A stretch of DNA of 64,000 bases from Pacificispira sp002696645 (GCF_048892425.1 NZ_JBLZHU010000003.1:124001-188000); one strand, 5' to 3'; counted from the first letter of the stretch, positions 54,804-62,977 are shown. The notes: generated from the sequence alone by a model not told the origin. Made by a program: numbers and translations.

Positions 54804-55121
54804 TTATTTCCCCCCATCCAGCGGGCCCTGAACCGCACCATTAAATCCGGTCACGATCCTCTTGCCCGCATAGGCGACCAGAGTGACGTCTCGACTTTGC
54901 CCTGGCTCGAAGCGCACGGCAGTTCCGGCTGGAATATCCAACCGAAAGCCCCGCGCTGCCGCCCGGTCGAATTTCAAGGCCGGGTTGGTTTCAGCGAAAT
55001 GATAATGACTGCCAACCTGAACCGGGCGGTCCCCGCCATTTGCGACAGTCAGCGTCAAGGTTTCACGCCCATCATTCAGGGTGATTTCACCGGCGGCACA
55101 AAGGATTTCTCCTGGAATCAT
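54804..55121 (-). CDS. ureB: Urease beta subunit
   Basis: A 105-residue beta-barrel subunit with GGDRPVQVGSHYHFAETN and GTAVRFEPGQSRDVTLVAYAG (key parts VGSHYHF and RFEPG), standard for UreB. It is a separate gene here, as in most alphaproteobacteria, rather than fused to ureA as in Helicobacter. Confidence 0.97.
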   Translation of the reverse strand: MIPGEILCAAGEITLNDGRETLTLTVANGGDRPVQVGSHYHFAETNPALKFDRAAARGFRLDIPAGTAVRFEPGQSRDVTLVAYAGKRIVTGFNGAVQGPLDGGK

Positions 55122-55138
55122 GATATCTCTCCTTTGCC

Positions 55139-55441
55139 TCAGCGGATTGGGGTGTGAACGGTGACCAGCTTGGTCCCATCGGGGAAGGTTGCCTCAACCT
55201 GGACCTCATGGATCATCTCTGCGATGCCATCCATGACTTGATCCCGGGTGATGACCGTGGCCCCATCGCGCATCAAATCGGCCACAGCGCGGCCATCGCG
55301 GGCGCCCTCAACGACATAGTCACTGATCAGGGCAATCGCCTCTGGATAGTTCAGCTTCACGCCCCGCGCCAATCGCTTGCGTGCCACTTCGGCCGCCATA
55401 GCGACCAGCAGCTTGTCTTTCTCTCTGGGTGATAAGTTCAT
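55139..55441 (-). CDS. ureA: Urease gamma subunit
   Basis: A 100-residue subunit of the usual length. It begins MNLSPREKDKLLVAMAAEVA, has LNYPEAIALISDYVVEGARDG and ends in EVQVEATFPDGTKLVTVH (key parts NYPEAIALI and FPDGTKLV). It is the first structural gene, 18 bases after ureD. Confidence 0.97.
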   Translation of the reverse strand: MNLSPREKDKLLVAMAAEVARKRLARGVKLNYPEAIALISDYVVEGARDGRAVADLMRDGATVITRDQVMDGIAEMIHEVQVEATFPDGTKLVTVHTPIR

Positions 55442-55459
55442 TTGCCCCGTCTCCTCCCA

Positions 55460-56329
55460 TCAACAATGAATCAAGGCTGGCAGCCGTGCGGGGCGGCCAA
55501 AAGCCTGGTGCCGCAAGACAGACCATACCTGCATATAGCGCGCCCGCATCGCGGCTGGATCCTTGCCTAGGAACCGCAGCAGCAGAAGCGGCCCCATCAC
55601 GGTCGCCCCCGCAATCCCCCCTGGCAGGTCCATCAATAAGGGTCGAACCCTATCGCGCAATGTTTCTGGCTGTGGCGCGGCACAGATCAGGGTGGCCATC
55701 GCCGTTGCCCCGTTCAAGCCGAAGGGGCTGATCGCAACAGCCGGGTTCAGGACAAAGGCATCACGCCAAATCGTCCTGCCTGCCAATGTCAGCCTCCAGT
55801 TTTCCTGAAACTGGCACTGGCGCACGGTTTCACCCATGGCGCCGCGTCCGAAAATCACCATCTCTCCGGCCATGACATGGGCGGTTTCTGTTGCAAGATC
55901 GATCCTGGTGGACCGGACCAGACGCGCCCCTTCGAATAGAATCGTCTCCTGCGGCAGATATTCCAGGCAGCCATTCGCACCAGCCTTCAAAGTCAGCGTG
56001 ACTCTGGCCGGCTCCGCATCCTGGGCTCGATATACCTTCTCTGCAGCCTGGGCCAAGCTCAATACCTGCGCATTTTCTTCGGCATTGATAGAGACGTCGA
56101 TCTGATCGCCCCCGACAAGGCCGCCAGAGACCGTGGTGATCGCCGCTGTAATCACATCATTCCGTGCGGGCCTTGGAAACAGCACGCGCATGGGATGGCT
56201 GTGATACAGATCGCTCAGCCCCGTCTGATCGCGCTTTGCATCATGACGAAAGCCCAAAATGACCGCGCCCCGCGCCCGTTGCGCGGCGGGTTTTGTGGTG
56301 AGTGTTAAGGCGATATCTCCATCCATCAC
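55460..56329 (-). CDS. ureD: Urease accessory protein UreD (UreH)
   Basis: A 289-residue UreD protein. TTVSGGLVGGDQIDVSI near residue 65-80 and LTLKAGANGCLEYLPQETILFEGA (key part LEYLPQETILF) are the family signatures. It binds the apoenzyme and forms the nickel path with UreF. It is first in the ureDABCEFG operon and diverges from nudC, so the promoter must lie in 56330-56453; no clear NtrC-type sigma-54 box was picked out by eye. Confidence 0.94.
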   Translation of the reverse strand: MMDGDIALTLTTKPAAQRARGAVILGFRHDAKRDQTGLSDLYHSHPMRVLFPRPARNDVITAAITTVSGGLVGGDQIDVSINAEENAQVLSLAQAAEKVYRAQDAEPARVTLTLKAGANGCLEYLPQETILFEGARLVRSTRIDLATETAHVMAGEMVIFGRGAMGETVRQCQFQENWRLTLAGRTIWRDAFVLNPAVAISPFGLNGATAMATLICAAPQPETLRDRVRPLLMDLPGGIAGATVMGPLLLLRFLGKDPAAMRARYMQVWSVLRHQAFGRPARLPALIHC

Positions 56330-56453
56330 AACACGCTACCCCTAGAATATGTCTCAGCGCAATATGTTGCAGCGCAAAACCGTCATCCTGGGGCGTTGGG
56401 ATCTGCTATAGAAGTTGAAGAGGCGGCAAACGCATGGCACTGTCCCTTCCATC

Positions 56454-57386
56454 ATGAGGACCGTTCTACATCACACACATGCACCCAACGTTTATGCGTC
56501 CGGCCCCTTGGATAGGGCGGATCGTCTTCGTGGCGATCAAGAGGCGTTGACGCTTGCCATCAGCAGCGAGACTGCGCGCCTGTTCCCTGTATGGCGCGGT
56601 AACAATCTGGTGCAGATGGGGGACACAATACGGGGCTGGACCGTGCAGGCAACGCGCACGGATCTGATGCAGCACGCCAAGTTGTCCGTTTTTCTGGGTT
56701 TGGATTCCACCGGCGCCCCCCATTTCGCCATTGATTTGTCTGATTTTGAGGAACCGCCCGAATTTGAACCCGGTACCGCCTTCGAAGACCTTCGGAAAGT
56801 TGGTCCGATGCTGGGGGATGATGATGGGGCCATATTGGCTTATGCTCGTGGCCTGGTGCATTGGCACCGCCGTCATCTCTTCTGTGGTGTCTGCGGCCGC
56901 CCGACAGACTCCCGCAAGGGGGGGCATGAAAGACGCTGCACAAATCCAGACTGTGGCGCGCCCCATTTTCCCCGCACGGATCCCGCCGTCATCATGCTGG
57001 TGCATGATGGCGCTGACCGGATCGTGCTGGGCCGCCAGAAGGACTGGCCACCGGGCCGATGTTCTGTCCTGGCAGGCTTTGTTGAACCGGGTGAAAGCCT
57101 GGAAGACGCAGTCGCCCGTGAAGTCATGGAAGAAGTCGGCTTACCAACCACCGATATCCGCTATAATTCCAGCCAGCCCTGGCCCTTCCCATCTTCCATT
57201 ATGTTGGGCTTTAGCGCCCGCGCGACAGCAGAAGAAATGACCATTGCGACCGATGAAATCGAAGAGGCCCGTTGGGTTTCCCGCGCCGAAATCGCCGCCA
57301 GCCCGGAAGACGAAACCTTCGCCCTGCCCCGCCGCGATTCCATCGCCTACCGCCTGATCCAGGACTGGATGGCCCAGGGCAACTAA
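56454..57386 (+). CDS. nudC: NAD+/NADH diphosphatase NudC
   Basis: About 310 residues from ATG 56454; a TTG at 56415 would lengthen it. The zinc ribbon is CGVCG with CTNPDC (about 147-170). The Nudix box GX5EX7REUXEEXGU is fully present, from GFVEPGESLEDAVAREVMEE into VGL. The downstream SQPWPFPSS motif is diagnostic for NudC, which cleaves NADH and removes NAD caps from RNA. It shares the divergent region with ureD and lies inside the repeat-bracketed segment. Confidence 0.95.
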   Translation: MRTVLHHTHAPNVYASGPLDRADRLRGDQEALTLAISSETARLFPVWRGNNLVQMGDTIRGWTVQATRTDLMQHAKLSVFLGLDSTGAPHFAIDLSDFEEPPEFEPGTAFEDLRKVGPMLGDDDGAILAYARGLVHWHRRHLFCGVCGRPTDSRKGGHERRCTNPDCGAPHFPRTDPAVIMLVHDGADRIVLGRQKDWPPGRCSVLAGFVEPGESLEDAVAREVMEEVGLPTTDIRYNSSQPWPFPSSIMLGFSARATAEEMTIATDEIEEARWVSRAEIAASPEDETFALPRRDSIAYRLIQDWMAQGN

Positions 57387-57389
57387 GCC

Positions 57390-57930
57390 CCTTTCATCAG
57401 ATTTCAAATGCCCGCCCTGTTCTGCCAGCCGCCCTGGACCCCGGATCACGTCCGGGATGACAATGTTGCAGACAAACACACTCTCACCCTGAGGAGCGTA
57501 GCGTCTCGAAGGGTGACCTTTCTGTAAGCACCGGACTTGCAGCGCATCCTTCGAGACGGCGCTATCGCGCCTCCTCAGGATGAGAATGGAGTAAAGGGTG
57601 AGACCGGGCCATTCGCGCAGGCGGGTATCCAGGGCCGACCGCACCAATTGCGCTCGCCGCTCTGGATCCCGAATCAAGGCCGGGATGACGACAGTGGGGA
57701 ACGCAGAGGGCGCGGAGAAACGCAGAGGGCGCAAAGGCAAATTCAGGCTCGTCTCTCCCGCGAAGGCGGGAGTCCAGGGCCACAAGCACCAATCGCGCCC
57801 GCCGCCCTGGATCCCGGATCAAGTCCGGGATGACGTAAAAGTGTATGGGTCGGCCGCTCTGCGTCCTCTGCGCCTTCTCAGCGTCCTTCGCGATAAATCT
57901 TCAAAGGTGGCAAAGCTCACACACTCTTCC
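57390..57930 (+). repeat. Mosaic repeat cluster 2 (upstream side of the urease operon)
   Basis: A gene-free stretch of 540 bases with the same repeat families as cluster 1. Full ~80-base units lie at 57613-57689 and 57757-57834, and a 3' half-unit at 57427-57461, all in the same orientation as in cluster 1. CACCCTGAGGAGCGTAGCG plus TCTCGAAGGG is at 57485-57513, with an inverted partner (CTTCGAGACGG ... CCTCAGGATGAG) at 57549-57583. GCAGAG-GCGC-type runs are at 57699-57740 and inverted at 57857-57892. Long stretches (57427-57513 against 51086-51170, 57750-57834 against 51033-51118) match cluster 1 closely. Confidence 0.85.
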
Positions 57931-59064
57931 TCACTCCTCCGCGCGATAATCGGCCTGGCGATAAGTGCCCAGCAGTTTGATCTTGGTGGTGAAGAATTGA
58001 AGTTCCTCCATCGCCTGATCGACTGATTTATCTGCAGGATGTCCCTCAATTTCTGCATAGAATCGTGCGCGGCTGTCGTCGCCGACGCTGATATAGCTTT
58101 CCAGCTTGATCATATTCACCCCATTGGTGGCAAAGCCGCCCAGGGATTTGTACAGCGAGGCAGGCACGCTGCGCACCGTGAAGACGAAGCTGGTCAGACA
58201 GGGACCGGACCTTGGGTCTGGTTCAATGCGGGTCCGCGACATCACAATGAAGCGAGTTACATTGCCGATCCGATCTTCAATCCGGGGACGCAGGATATCC
58301 AGCCCGTAGGTTTCCGCTGCTAGAGTGGAAGCAATGGCTGCAATGGAAGGGTCATTCAGCTTCGCCACATCCTGCGCGGCCCCGGCTGTATCGGCGGCGA
58401 TGACCGGCTTGATTTTGAGTTCCCGCAACGTGTTGCGGCACTGCGCCAAGGCCTGTTCGTGACTGCGCGCTTCTTTCACGGTCTCAAAGCTGCCGCCTTT
58501 CGGAACCAGAAGGCAATGATGCACCGGTTGGAAATATTCCCCGATGATGAACAGGTTCGACTCGGGCAACAGATGATGAATGTCCGCCACACGCCCGCCC
58601 AGGGAGTTTTCAATCGGGATCATCGCCAGGCCGGCACGCCCTTCCTCGACAGCGGCAAAGGCATCCTGAAATGTTGGACAGGGCAAGGGTTCCATCGCCG
58701 GAAATGCCCCGCGTGCCGCAAGATGGGAATAGGCCCCCAACACCCCCTGAAAAGCGATGACAGGATTATCCTGTGCCGGATTGACAATCGCGGTGGGAGA
58801 GGGAGTCGACATCGTTCTATGGCCTTCCTGAAAATACGAAACGGAACCCAGGGCCCCGGTAAATGCACCAGTGCCATGCTCTAAATCCAACACTGTCACC
58901 CGCAGGGCTGCGGCCAGCTTTGGCATCATGCTGCGCTTTGGCGCGGTCTTACCTGTCTCCCACAAGGCGATGGTCGACTGGGTGACGCCCAGTCGTTTCG
59001 CCAGGTCGCTCTGGCTTAACCCCGCCGCAAGACGGGCCCCTTTCACTGCCGAAGACAAGCTCAT
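57931..59064 (-). CDS. pheA: Prephenate dehydratase with an N-terminal XRE helix-turn-helix domain
   Basis: One uninterrupted frame of 377 codons. Residues 5-60 form a complete XRE HTH (LSQSDLAKRLGVTQSTIALWE region). After a ~25-residue linker comes a full prephenate dehydratase (about 100-280, catalytic GNVTRF near 275) and an ACT regulatory domain (about 295-370, GVNMIKLESY). The enzyme makes phenylpyruvate for phenylalanine synthesis; ordinary alphaproteobacterial PheA is about 280-290 residues and lacks the HTH. An internal ATG at 58812 (residue 85), with CAGGAAGG 10 bases upstream, would give a normal PheA alone. Reading base by base shows no stop or frameshift between the parts. The HTH could sense phenylalanine through the ACT domain, but that is inference. 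Confidence 0.85.
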   Translation of the reverse strand: MSLSSAVKGARLAAGLSQSDLAKRLGVTQSTIALWETGKTAPKRSMMPKLAAALRVTVLDLEHGTGAFTGALGSVSYFQEGHRTMSTPSPTAIVNPAQDNPVIAFQGVLGAYSHLAARGAFPAMEPLPCPTFQDAFAAVEEGRAGLAMIPIENSLGGRVADIHHLLPESNLFIIGEYFQPVHHCLLVPKGGSFETVKEARSHEQALAQCRNTLRELKIKPVIAADTAGAAQDVAKLNDPSIAAIASTLAAETYGLDILRPRIEDRIGNVTRFIVMSRTRIEPDPRSGPCLTSFVFTVRSVPASLYKSLGGFATNGVNMIKLESYISVGDDSRARFYAEIEGHPADKSVDQAMEELQFFTTKIKLLGTYRQADYRAEE

Positions 59065-59070
59065 GGCGAG

Positions 59071-59099
59071 GCATTAAGCGTCAAAATACCTTAAGTCAA
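59071..59099 (-). promoter_or_regulatory. Candidate promoter giving a leaderless HTH-pheA transcript
   Basis: On the minus strand TTGACT (59099-59094) and TAATGC (59076-59071) are 17 bases apart, a near-consensus sigma-70 promoter. The expected start of transcription, 6-8 bases past the -10 box, coincides with the ATG at 59064, and no ribosome-binding site precedes that ATG. TTGAC...TTAA also occurs twice in tandem here, which could serve as an operator for the encoded HTH. The whole region 59065-59129 is AT-rich. Confidence 0.5.
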
Positions 59100-59129
59100 T
59101 ATTTTTATTAATCATAAATATGAGAAATA

Positions 59130-59825
59130 CTAATTTTTATCATAGGCTCGCATGAAACTCATGGCCTGATTCAATAAGGCCATGCGGGCCGTATCACCGG
59201 TATCACTGTCTGGATGGTGAATGGTCGCCAACTGGCGGTACCGGGCTTTGATTTCCGCAGCTCCAGGACGGGAATTTGGCGGGAAGCCCAGGACGAAATG
59301 GGCTTCATCCTTGGTGCGCACCGCATTGGGCAGACGGTCCCCAGCCAGAACCTGAACCGCCGCGCGCAACCGATGCAGTTCAGCCTTCAATTGGGCGTGC
59401 TCGACCTCGCGGGTCGGGTGATGGCTGGGCTCCAGCACCATACGCAGGGCACCGCTGTCCAGCGCCAGGGCCAATCCCAATGCCTTACGCAACAGGACCG
59501 GATCATATCCATCCGGCAGTCGGACCTGCAGGCGGGGCTTTCGCCGCCAGGGCTTGCCCTTATCCGGGCCAGACTTCAGGGTCACCGTTTCGCGATCAGA
59601 GGCTTTTGGATCACCCGGATCTACCGCCGCCGCAATCATCGATTCAGGCAGCATCAGAATGACCGACCGCGCCAGGTCCGCCGCGTTGACGCCACGCGCT
59701 TCTGCAAGGGCAAGGATCTGATTTCGAAACCGTGTGCTGCAGGGAATGGTATAAGAGCGTTTGTGGCCTGAATTTTCATCGGGCGGGACTATATCGGTTT
59801 TGGAAACAGTCTCTTGGCTCATCAC
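59130..59825 (-). CDS. J-domain protein with a novel N-terminal region
   Basis: A 231-residue protein. The C-terminal ~65 residues are a J domain with LGFPPNSRPGAAEIKARYRQLA (core EIKARYRQLA) and the HPD tripeptide in IHHPDSDTGD, so it should stimulate an Hsp70. Residues 20-60 (RSYTIPCSTRFRNQILALAEARG region) look like a ribbon-helix-helix-like segment, and residues 125-165 are helical and charged. It is a class C (type III) J protein whose client is unknown. It diverges from grxC. Confidence 0.8.
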   Translation of the reverse strand: MMSQETVSKTDIVPPDENSGHKRSYTIPCSTRFRNQILALAEARGVNAADLARSVILMLPESMIAAAVDPGDPKASDRETVTLKSGPDKGKPWRRKPRLQVRLPDGYDPVLLRKALGLALALDSGALRMVLEPSHHPTREVEHAQLKAELHRLRAAVQVLAGDRLPNAVRTKDEAHFVLGFPPNSRPGAAEIKARYRQLATIHHPDSDTGDTARMALLNQAMSFMRAYDKN

Positions 59826-59963
59826 CCCTTGTCCCTAGCCTGAAACGCGCCAAATTGGCAATGATTTGCAGCGTCTCTCGACAAAGAGGCGGTTTCCTGC
59901 ATGATGAACCATATCCTGAGGCCTTTTACATCAAGGTCCGAAATTTGAGAGAAGGAGGGCCAA

Positions 59964-60227
59964 ATGGCCGTCGTTGAGATTTACACCCGCCCCATGTGCG
60001 GATTCTGCTATCGCGCCAAGAAGCTGCTGGACAGCAAAGGCGTCAGCTATTCCGAATATGACATTTGGGGCGAAGGCAATCACAAGGAAGTCATGGCCAA
60101 GCGCGCGCCGGGTGCCCAGACCGTACCCCAGGTTTTTATCGATGACGTTCTAATCGGCGGCTGTGATGATTTGATGGAAGCCGATGCCAACGGTAAACTG
60201 GACAAACTGTTAGGCACTGCGGCCTAA
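59964..60227 (+). CDS. grxC: Glutaredoxin 3 (GrxC-like)
   Basis: An 87-residue glutaredoxin with active site C12-G-F-C15 (MCGFCYRAK), the TVPQVFID cis-proline segment and IGGCDDLMEAD at the GSH-binding end. The CGFC site differs from the classical CPYC of GrxC and resembles the CGFS of monothiol glutaredoxins with the second cysteine kept. It should be a dithiol glutaredoxin in the cytosol. It lies 35 bases before the amidase gene; this grx-nit pairing is common in alphaproteobacteria. Confidence 0.93.
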   Translation: MAVVEIYTRPMCGFCYRAKKLLDSKGVSYSEYDIWGEGNHKEVMAKRAPGAQTVPQVFIDDVLIGGCDDLMEADANGKLDKLLGTAA

Positions 60228-60262
60228 TCATGCGCTGATGGATCTAAGCAAGGGAGACTGAG

Positions 60263-61120
60263 ATGAAAGAGACATTGACCGTGGGTCTGGTCCAAATGAC
60301 CTCGACCACATCGATTGACCAGAACATCAAGATTTCCAGTGATTTGATCCGACAGGCGGCGGCGCAAGGGTCAGAACTTGTCGCCCTGCCTGAAGTTGTG
60401 AACCTGATGCAGCGGGATCGATCACAATCGTCGAAGGTTGCAGCCCTGGACTCTGAAGATGCCTCTCTGGCGGCCTATAAGGCATTGGCGCAGGAACTTG
60501 GCATCTGGATTCATGCTGGGTCGCTGGTCATTCGCCTGGCCGATGATGATCGCTTCGCCAATCGCGGTTTTCTGATCGATCCCACCGGACTGATACAGGC
60601 GCAATACGACAAAATCCATATGTTCGATGTCGATCTGGCGAATGGTGAAAGCTATCGGGAAAGCAACGGCTTTCGCCCCGGCACCCATGCGACCCTGGCC
60701 CAGACGCCCTGGGGCGGCTATGGCATGGCGGTGTGTTATGATCTGCGCTTTCCCCATCTGTTTCGTGATCTGGCGAAGGCCGGCGCGCGCATTCTGGCGG
60801 TGCCCGCTGCCTTCACCCGCACAACAGGACAGGCCCATTGGCATACCCTGTTGCGCGCCCGGGCGATCGAGAATGGCTGTTTCGTCGTGGCACCGGCGCA
60901 ATGTGGCGACCATGAGGATGGCCGCAAGACCTATGGTCATGCCCTGATCATTGATCCCTGGGGAGAGGTTCTTGCCGATGGCGGGGAAGCACCCGGTGTC
61001 GTCACGGCAACACTGAACCTGAACCGCGTTTCCGAGGTTCGGGGAATGGTGCCGTCGCTGAATAATGATCTGCCTTACGATAAACCCCAGGAAGTCGCGC
61101 TAAACGCCGCCGCGGAGTAA
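60263..61120 (+). CDS. Nitrilase-superfamily C-N hydrolase (Nit1/Nit2-like amidase)
   Basis: A 285-residue protein with the E-K-C triad: Glu44 (LPEVVNL), Lys117 (YDKIHMFDVDL) and Cys158 (AVCYDLRFP). The DVDLANGESYRES segment is typical of the Nit branch that hydrolyses deaminated glutathione and omega-amides. Position after grxC fits a glutathione-repair role, which is inference. It converges on the serine-hydrolase-like gene with no gap. Confidence 0.92.
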   Translation: MKETLTVGLVQMTSTTSIDQNIKISSDLIRQAAAQGSELVALPEVVNLMQRDRSQSSKVAALDSEDASLAAYKALAQELGIWIHAGSLVIRLADDDRFANRGFLIDPTGLIQAQYDKIHMFDVDLANGESYRESNGFRPGTHATLAQTPWGGYGMAVCYDLRFPHLFRDLAKAGARILAVPAAFTRTTGQAHWHTLLRARAIENGCFVVAPAQCGDHEDGRKTYGHALIIDPWGEVLADGGEAPGVVTATLNLNRVSEVRGMVPSLNNDLPYDKPQEVALNAAAE

Positions 61121-62977
61121 CTATTCGCGGGGCTCTCCACAGAAGCCACGGACGGCATCGCCAATGCGGCGGATGTCAGTGCTGTCACGTGTTGCTGGAT
61201 CCGCAGGGGCCCCATCTGCAATGCGAAACCCCGTAATGCTATAGGGCATGAAGGATACAACAGACCCACCCCGGCCCTGAGCGGATGGGATATTCTGTAT
61301 GCAGTCCCCGGCCATTTTGATCGGTGTTCGCCAGAAACCCAACGCATAGCGACCGGCACCGTTTGGATAAGAAACCCCTGTTGGCAGGCCTTTATCTCCC
61401 TGTGTATCCAAGGCATCGGTAACCATATCGCGCGACAGGCCTGTCAGGGTTTTGCCCCCCGTACTGTGTCGCAGAACCAGGATCAAGCGCACCAATTCAC
61501 CCGTCGTAGGGTATAAACCGTTCCCCAAATCGGGAACCCGATGTTCGGCCGTATCCCCAACAGTCATCTGCATTTGCAGCCGCGCAATCCCGATTGCCTT
61601 GAACAATCGATCCTGCAATATCCAGCGCAAGGAGGCCCCCGCCCCATCCTTTAACTTGACCAGTCGATCCAGCGCCAAAGACAGGACAAAACTGTCCGAT
61701 GTCCGAAACCGGAATACTGTGCCCGGTGCCCAGGGGTAATATGGGAATTGCTTCGCCACCGCCAGTTTCTCATCAACCGTTCGTGCCGCGCGGATTGCCT
61801 GGGCAGAGGGATCAGAATCCGCCGCAACGAAATTCACTGTCCGTTCCGGAGCAATTTCGCCAAGCCCACTGGCCATATTGATCATATCCAGTATTCGAGT
61901 ACGCCGCCATTGCGGGTGATTGGCTAATTCAGGCACCAAATCCCCGATCGTCATCACCAGAATATCATGGCCTATACGATGGGCCAGATGGGATACCGCC
62001 ACAAACGCCAGAAAACTGGGCGTCATGCTGGATATGCCGTGACGCATTTGACGGCAGAAGGGATACAATCCATGCCGCGTATTACAGCCAGACAGATAAA
62101 CTGTTTCATCCACGATCAATCCGCTGACCGAAACCGCACCTTTCGATCCCAACGGGCCGTTGAAACCGGAAACAGCATCAACCCCAAAGCGTGCCGCCAG
62201 ATCTGCCCAATCCTTATATTGGGGCGCACTGGACATCCGATCCTCATAGGCGGCGATTCTACTTTGCGCGCCCTCCACTTTGCCTGGGATAAATTCCGTC
62301 GACAGGGTCCCCCATATATCCGCTTCACGCTCCGCAGCGGTTTCCTGAGAAAATTGCAGAACCATATTGGAAACAGGCTTTCCATTGCCATACAGAAAAC
62401 TGGCCAACCCATTGCGCACAGCGCCAAATTTGCTGTCGACAATACTGACTGGCAACAATGCCCTGGACTGACCGCGATCCCCCGGCTCAGTCCATATTCT
62501 CCCAACACCAAATAACAGCGTAAACCGCCGCCGCTGATCGATGACAACAGTTTCGGGCGCGGGAACGGGAACGATGCGATCTCCATGGGTGATGAGACCC
62601 AGCGTCTTTTCCGGCAGCGTCAGCTGCGACTCTCCCAATGCGCCGATGACATTAATCAGAAGGGCGCTTTGCCGCAGGGTCAACTGACCCTGAAGCGCTT
62701 CTCCTTTCCCTATTGATCGACTCCCAGGGAGAAAATTTCTCAAGGTCATAGGGGATTTGAGCGCTTCAGGTAAAAAGAACACGTCCGGTCCCAAGGCGCG
62801 ACGCGTGTCATCCCAAGAAAATTTTGACAATTTAGCATCAGAATCGAGGTCCCTGGCCGGGGAACCATAATGTTTCTGGATGCCGGTCTCTTCCGCCATG
62901 CTGCAGCGCATGAAAAATGGTAAAAAAACCGTGCTAATCAGCAGGGACGACAAAGTCAGTGAGCAAAATTTAAGCAT
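61121..62977 (-). CDS. Secreted beta-lactamase-fold protein with altered catalytic residues
   Basis: A 618-residue precursor. A signal peptide ends near residue 28. Residues 30-270 form a region I do not recognise, and about 283-600 match the class C beta-lactamase/PBP-like fold. The match is clear around HGISSMTPSFLAF and ILDMINMASGLG, but the SxxK motif reads S317-M-T-P320 (lysine replaced by proline), and the YxN region reads FRFRTSD with Tyr and Asn both lost. The C-terminal KTG-equivalent is a GRGG-like stretch. Transpeptidase or lactamase chemistry is therefore unlikely; binding or scaffolding is more probable. There are many cysteines (GCNTRHGLYPFC and others), consistent with a periplasmic location. 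Confidence 0.75.
   Translation of the reverse strand: MLKFCSLTLSSLLISTVFLPFFMRCSMAEETGIQKHYGSPARDLDSDAKLSKFSWDDTRRALGPDVFFLPEALKSPMTLRNFLPGSRSIGKGEALQGQLTLRQSALLINVIGALGESQLTLPEKTLGLITHGDRIVPVPAPETVVIDQRRRFTLLFGVGRIWTEPGDRGQSRALLPVSIVDSKFGAVRNGLASFLYGNGKPVSNMVLQFSQETAAEREADIWGTLSTEFIPGKVEGAQSRIAAYEDRMSSAPQYKDWADLAARFGVDAVSGFNGPLGSKGAVSVSGLIVDETVYLSGCNTRHGLYPFCRQMRHGISSMTPSFLAFVAVSHLAHRIGHDILVMTIGDLVPELANHPQWRRTRILDMINMASGLGEIAPERTVNFVAADSDPSAQAIRAARTVDEKLAVAKQFPYYPWAPGTVFRFRTSDSFVLSLALDRLVKLKDGAGASLRWILQDRLFKAIGIARLQMQMTVGDTAEHRVPDLGNGLYPTTGELVRLILVLRHSTGGKTLTGLSRDMVTDALDTQGDKGLPTGVSYPNGAGRYALGFWRTPIKMAGDCIQNIPSAQGRGGSVVSFMPYSITGFRIADGAPADPATRDSTDIRRIGDAVRGFCGEPRE

Noticed and set aside
50690..57930. 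Possible CRISPR arrays in the repeat-rich flanks of the urease operon
   Set aside because: Units are ~80 bases, imperfect, irregularly spaced and palindromic in parts; there are no uniform spacers and no cas genes.
58800..58880. A sequencing frameshift joining two separate genes (HTH and pheA)
   Set aside because: The junction was translated base by base; both parts and the linker share one frame with no homopolymer run that would suggest an error, though an internal start remains possible.
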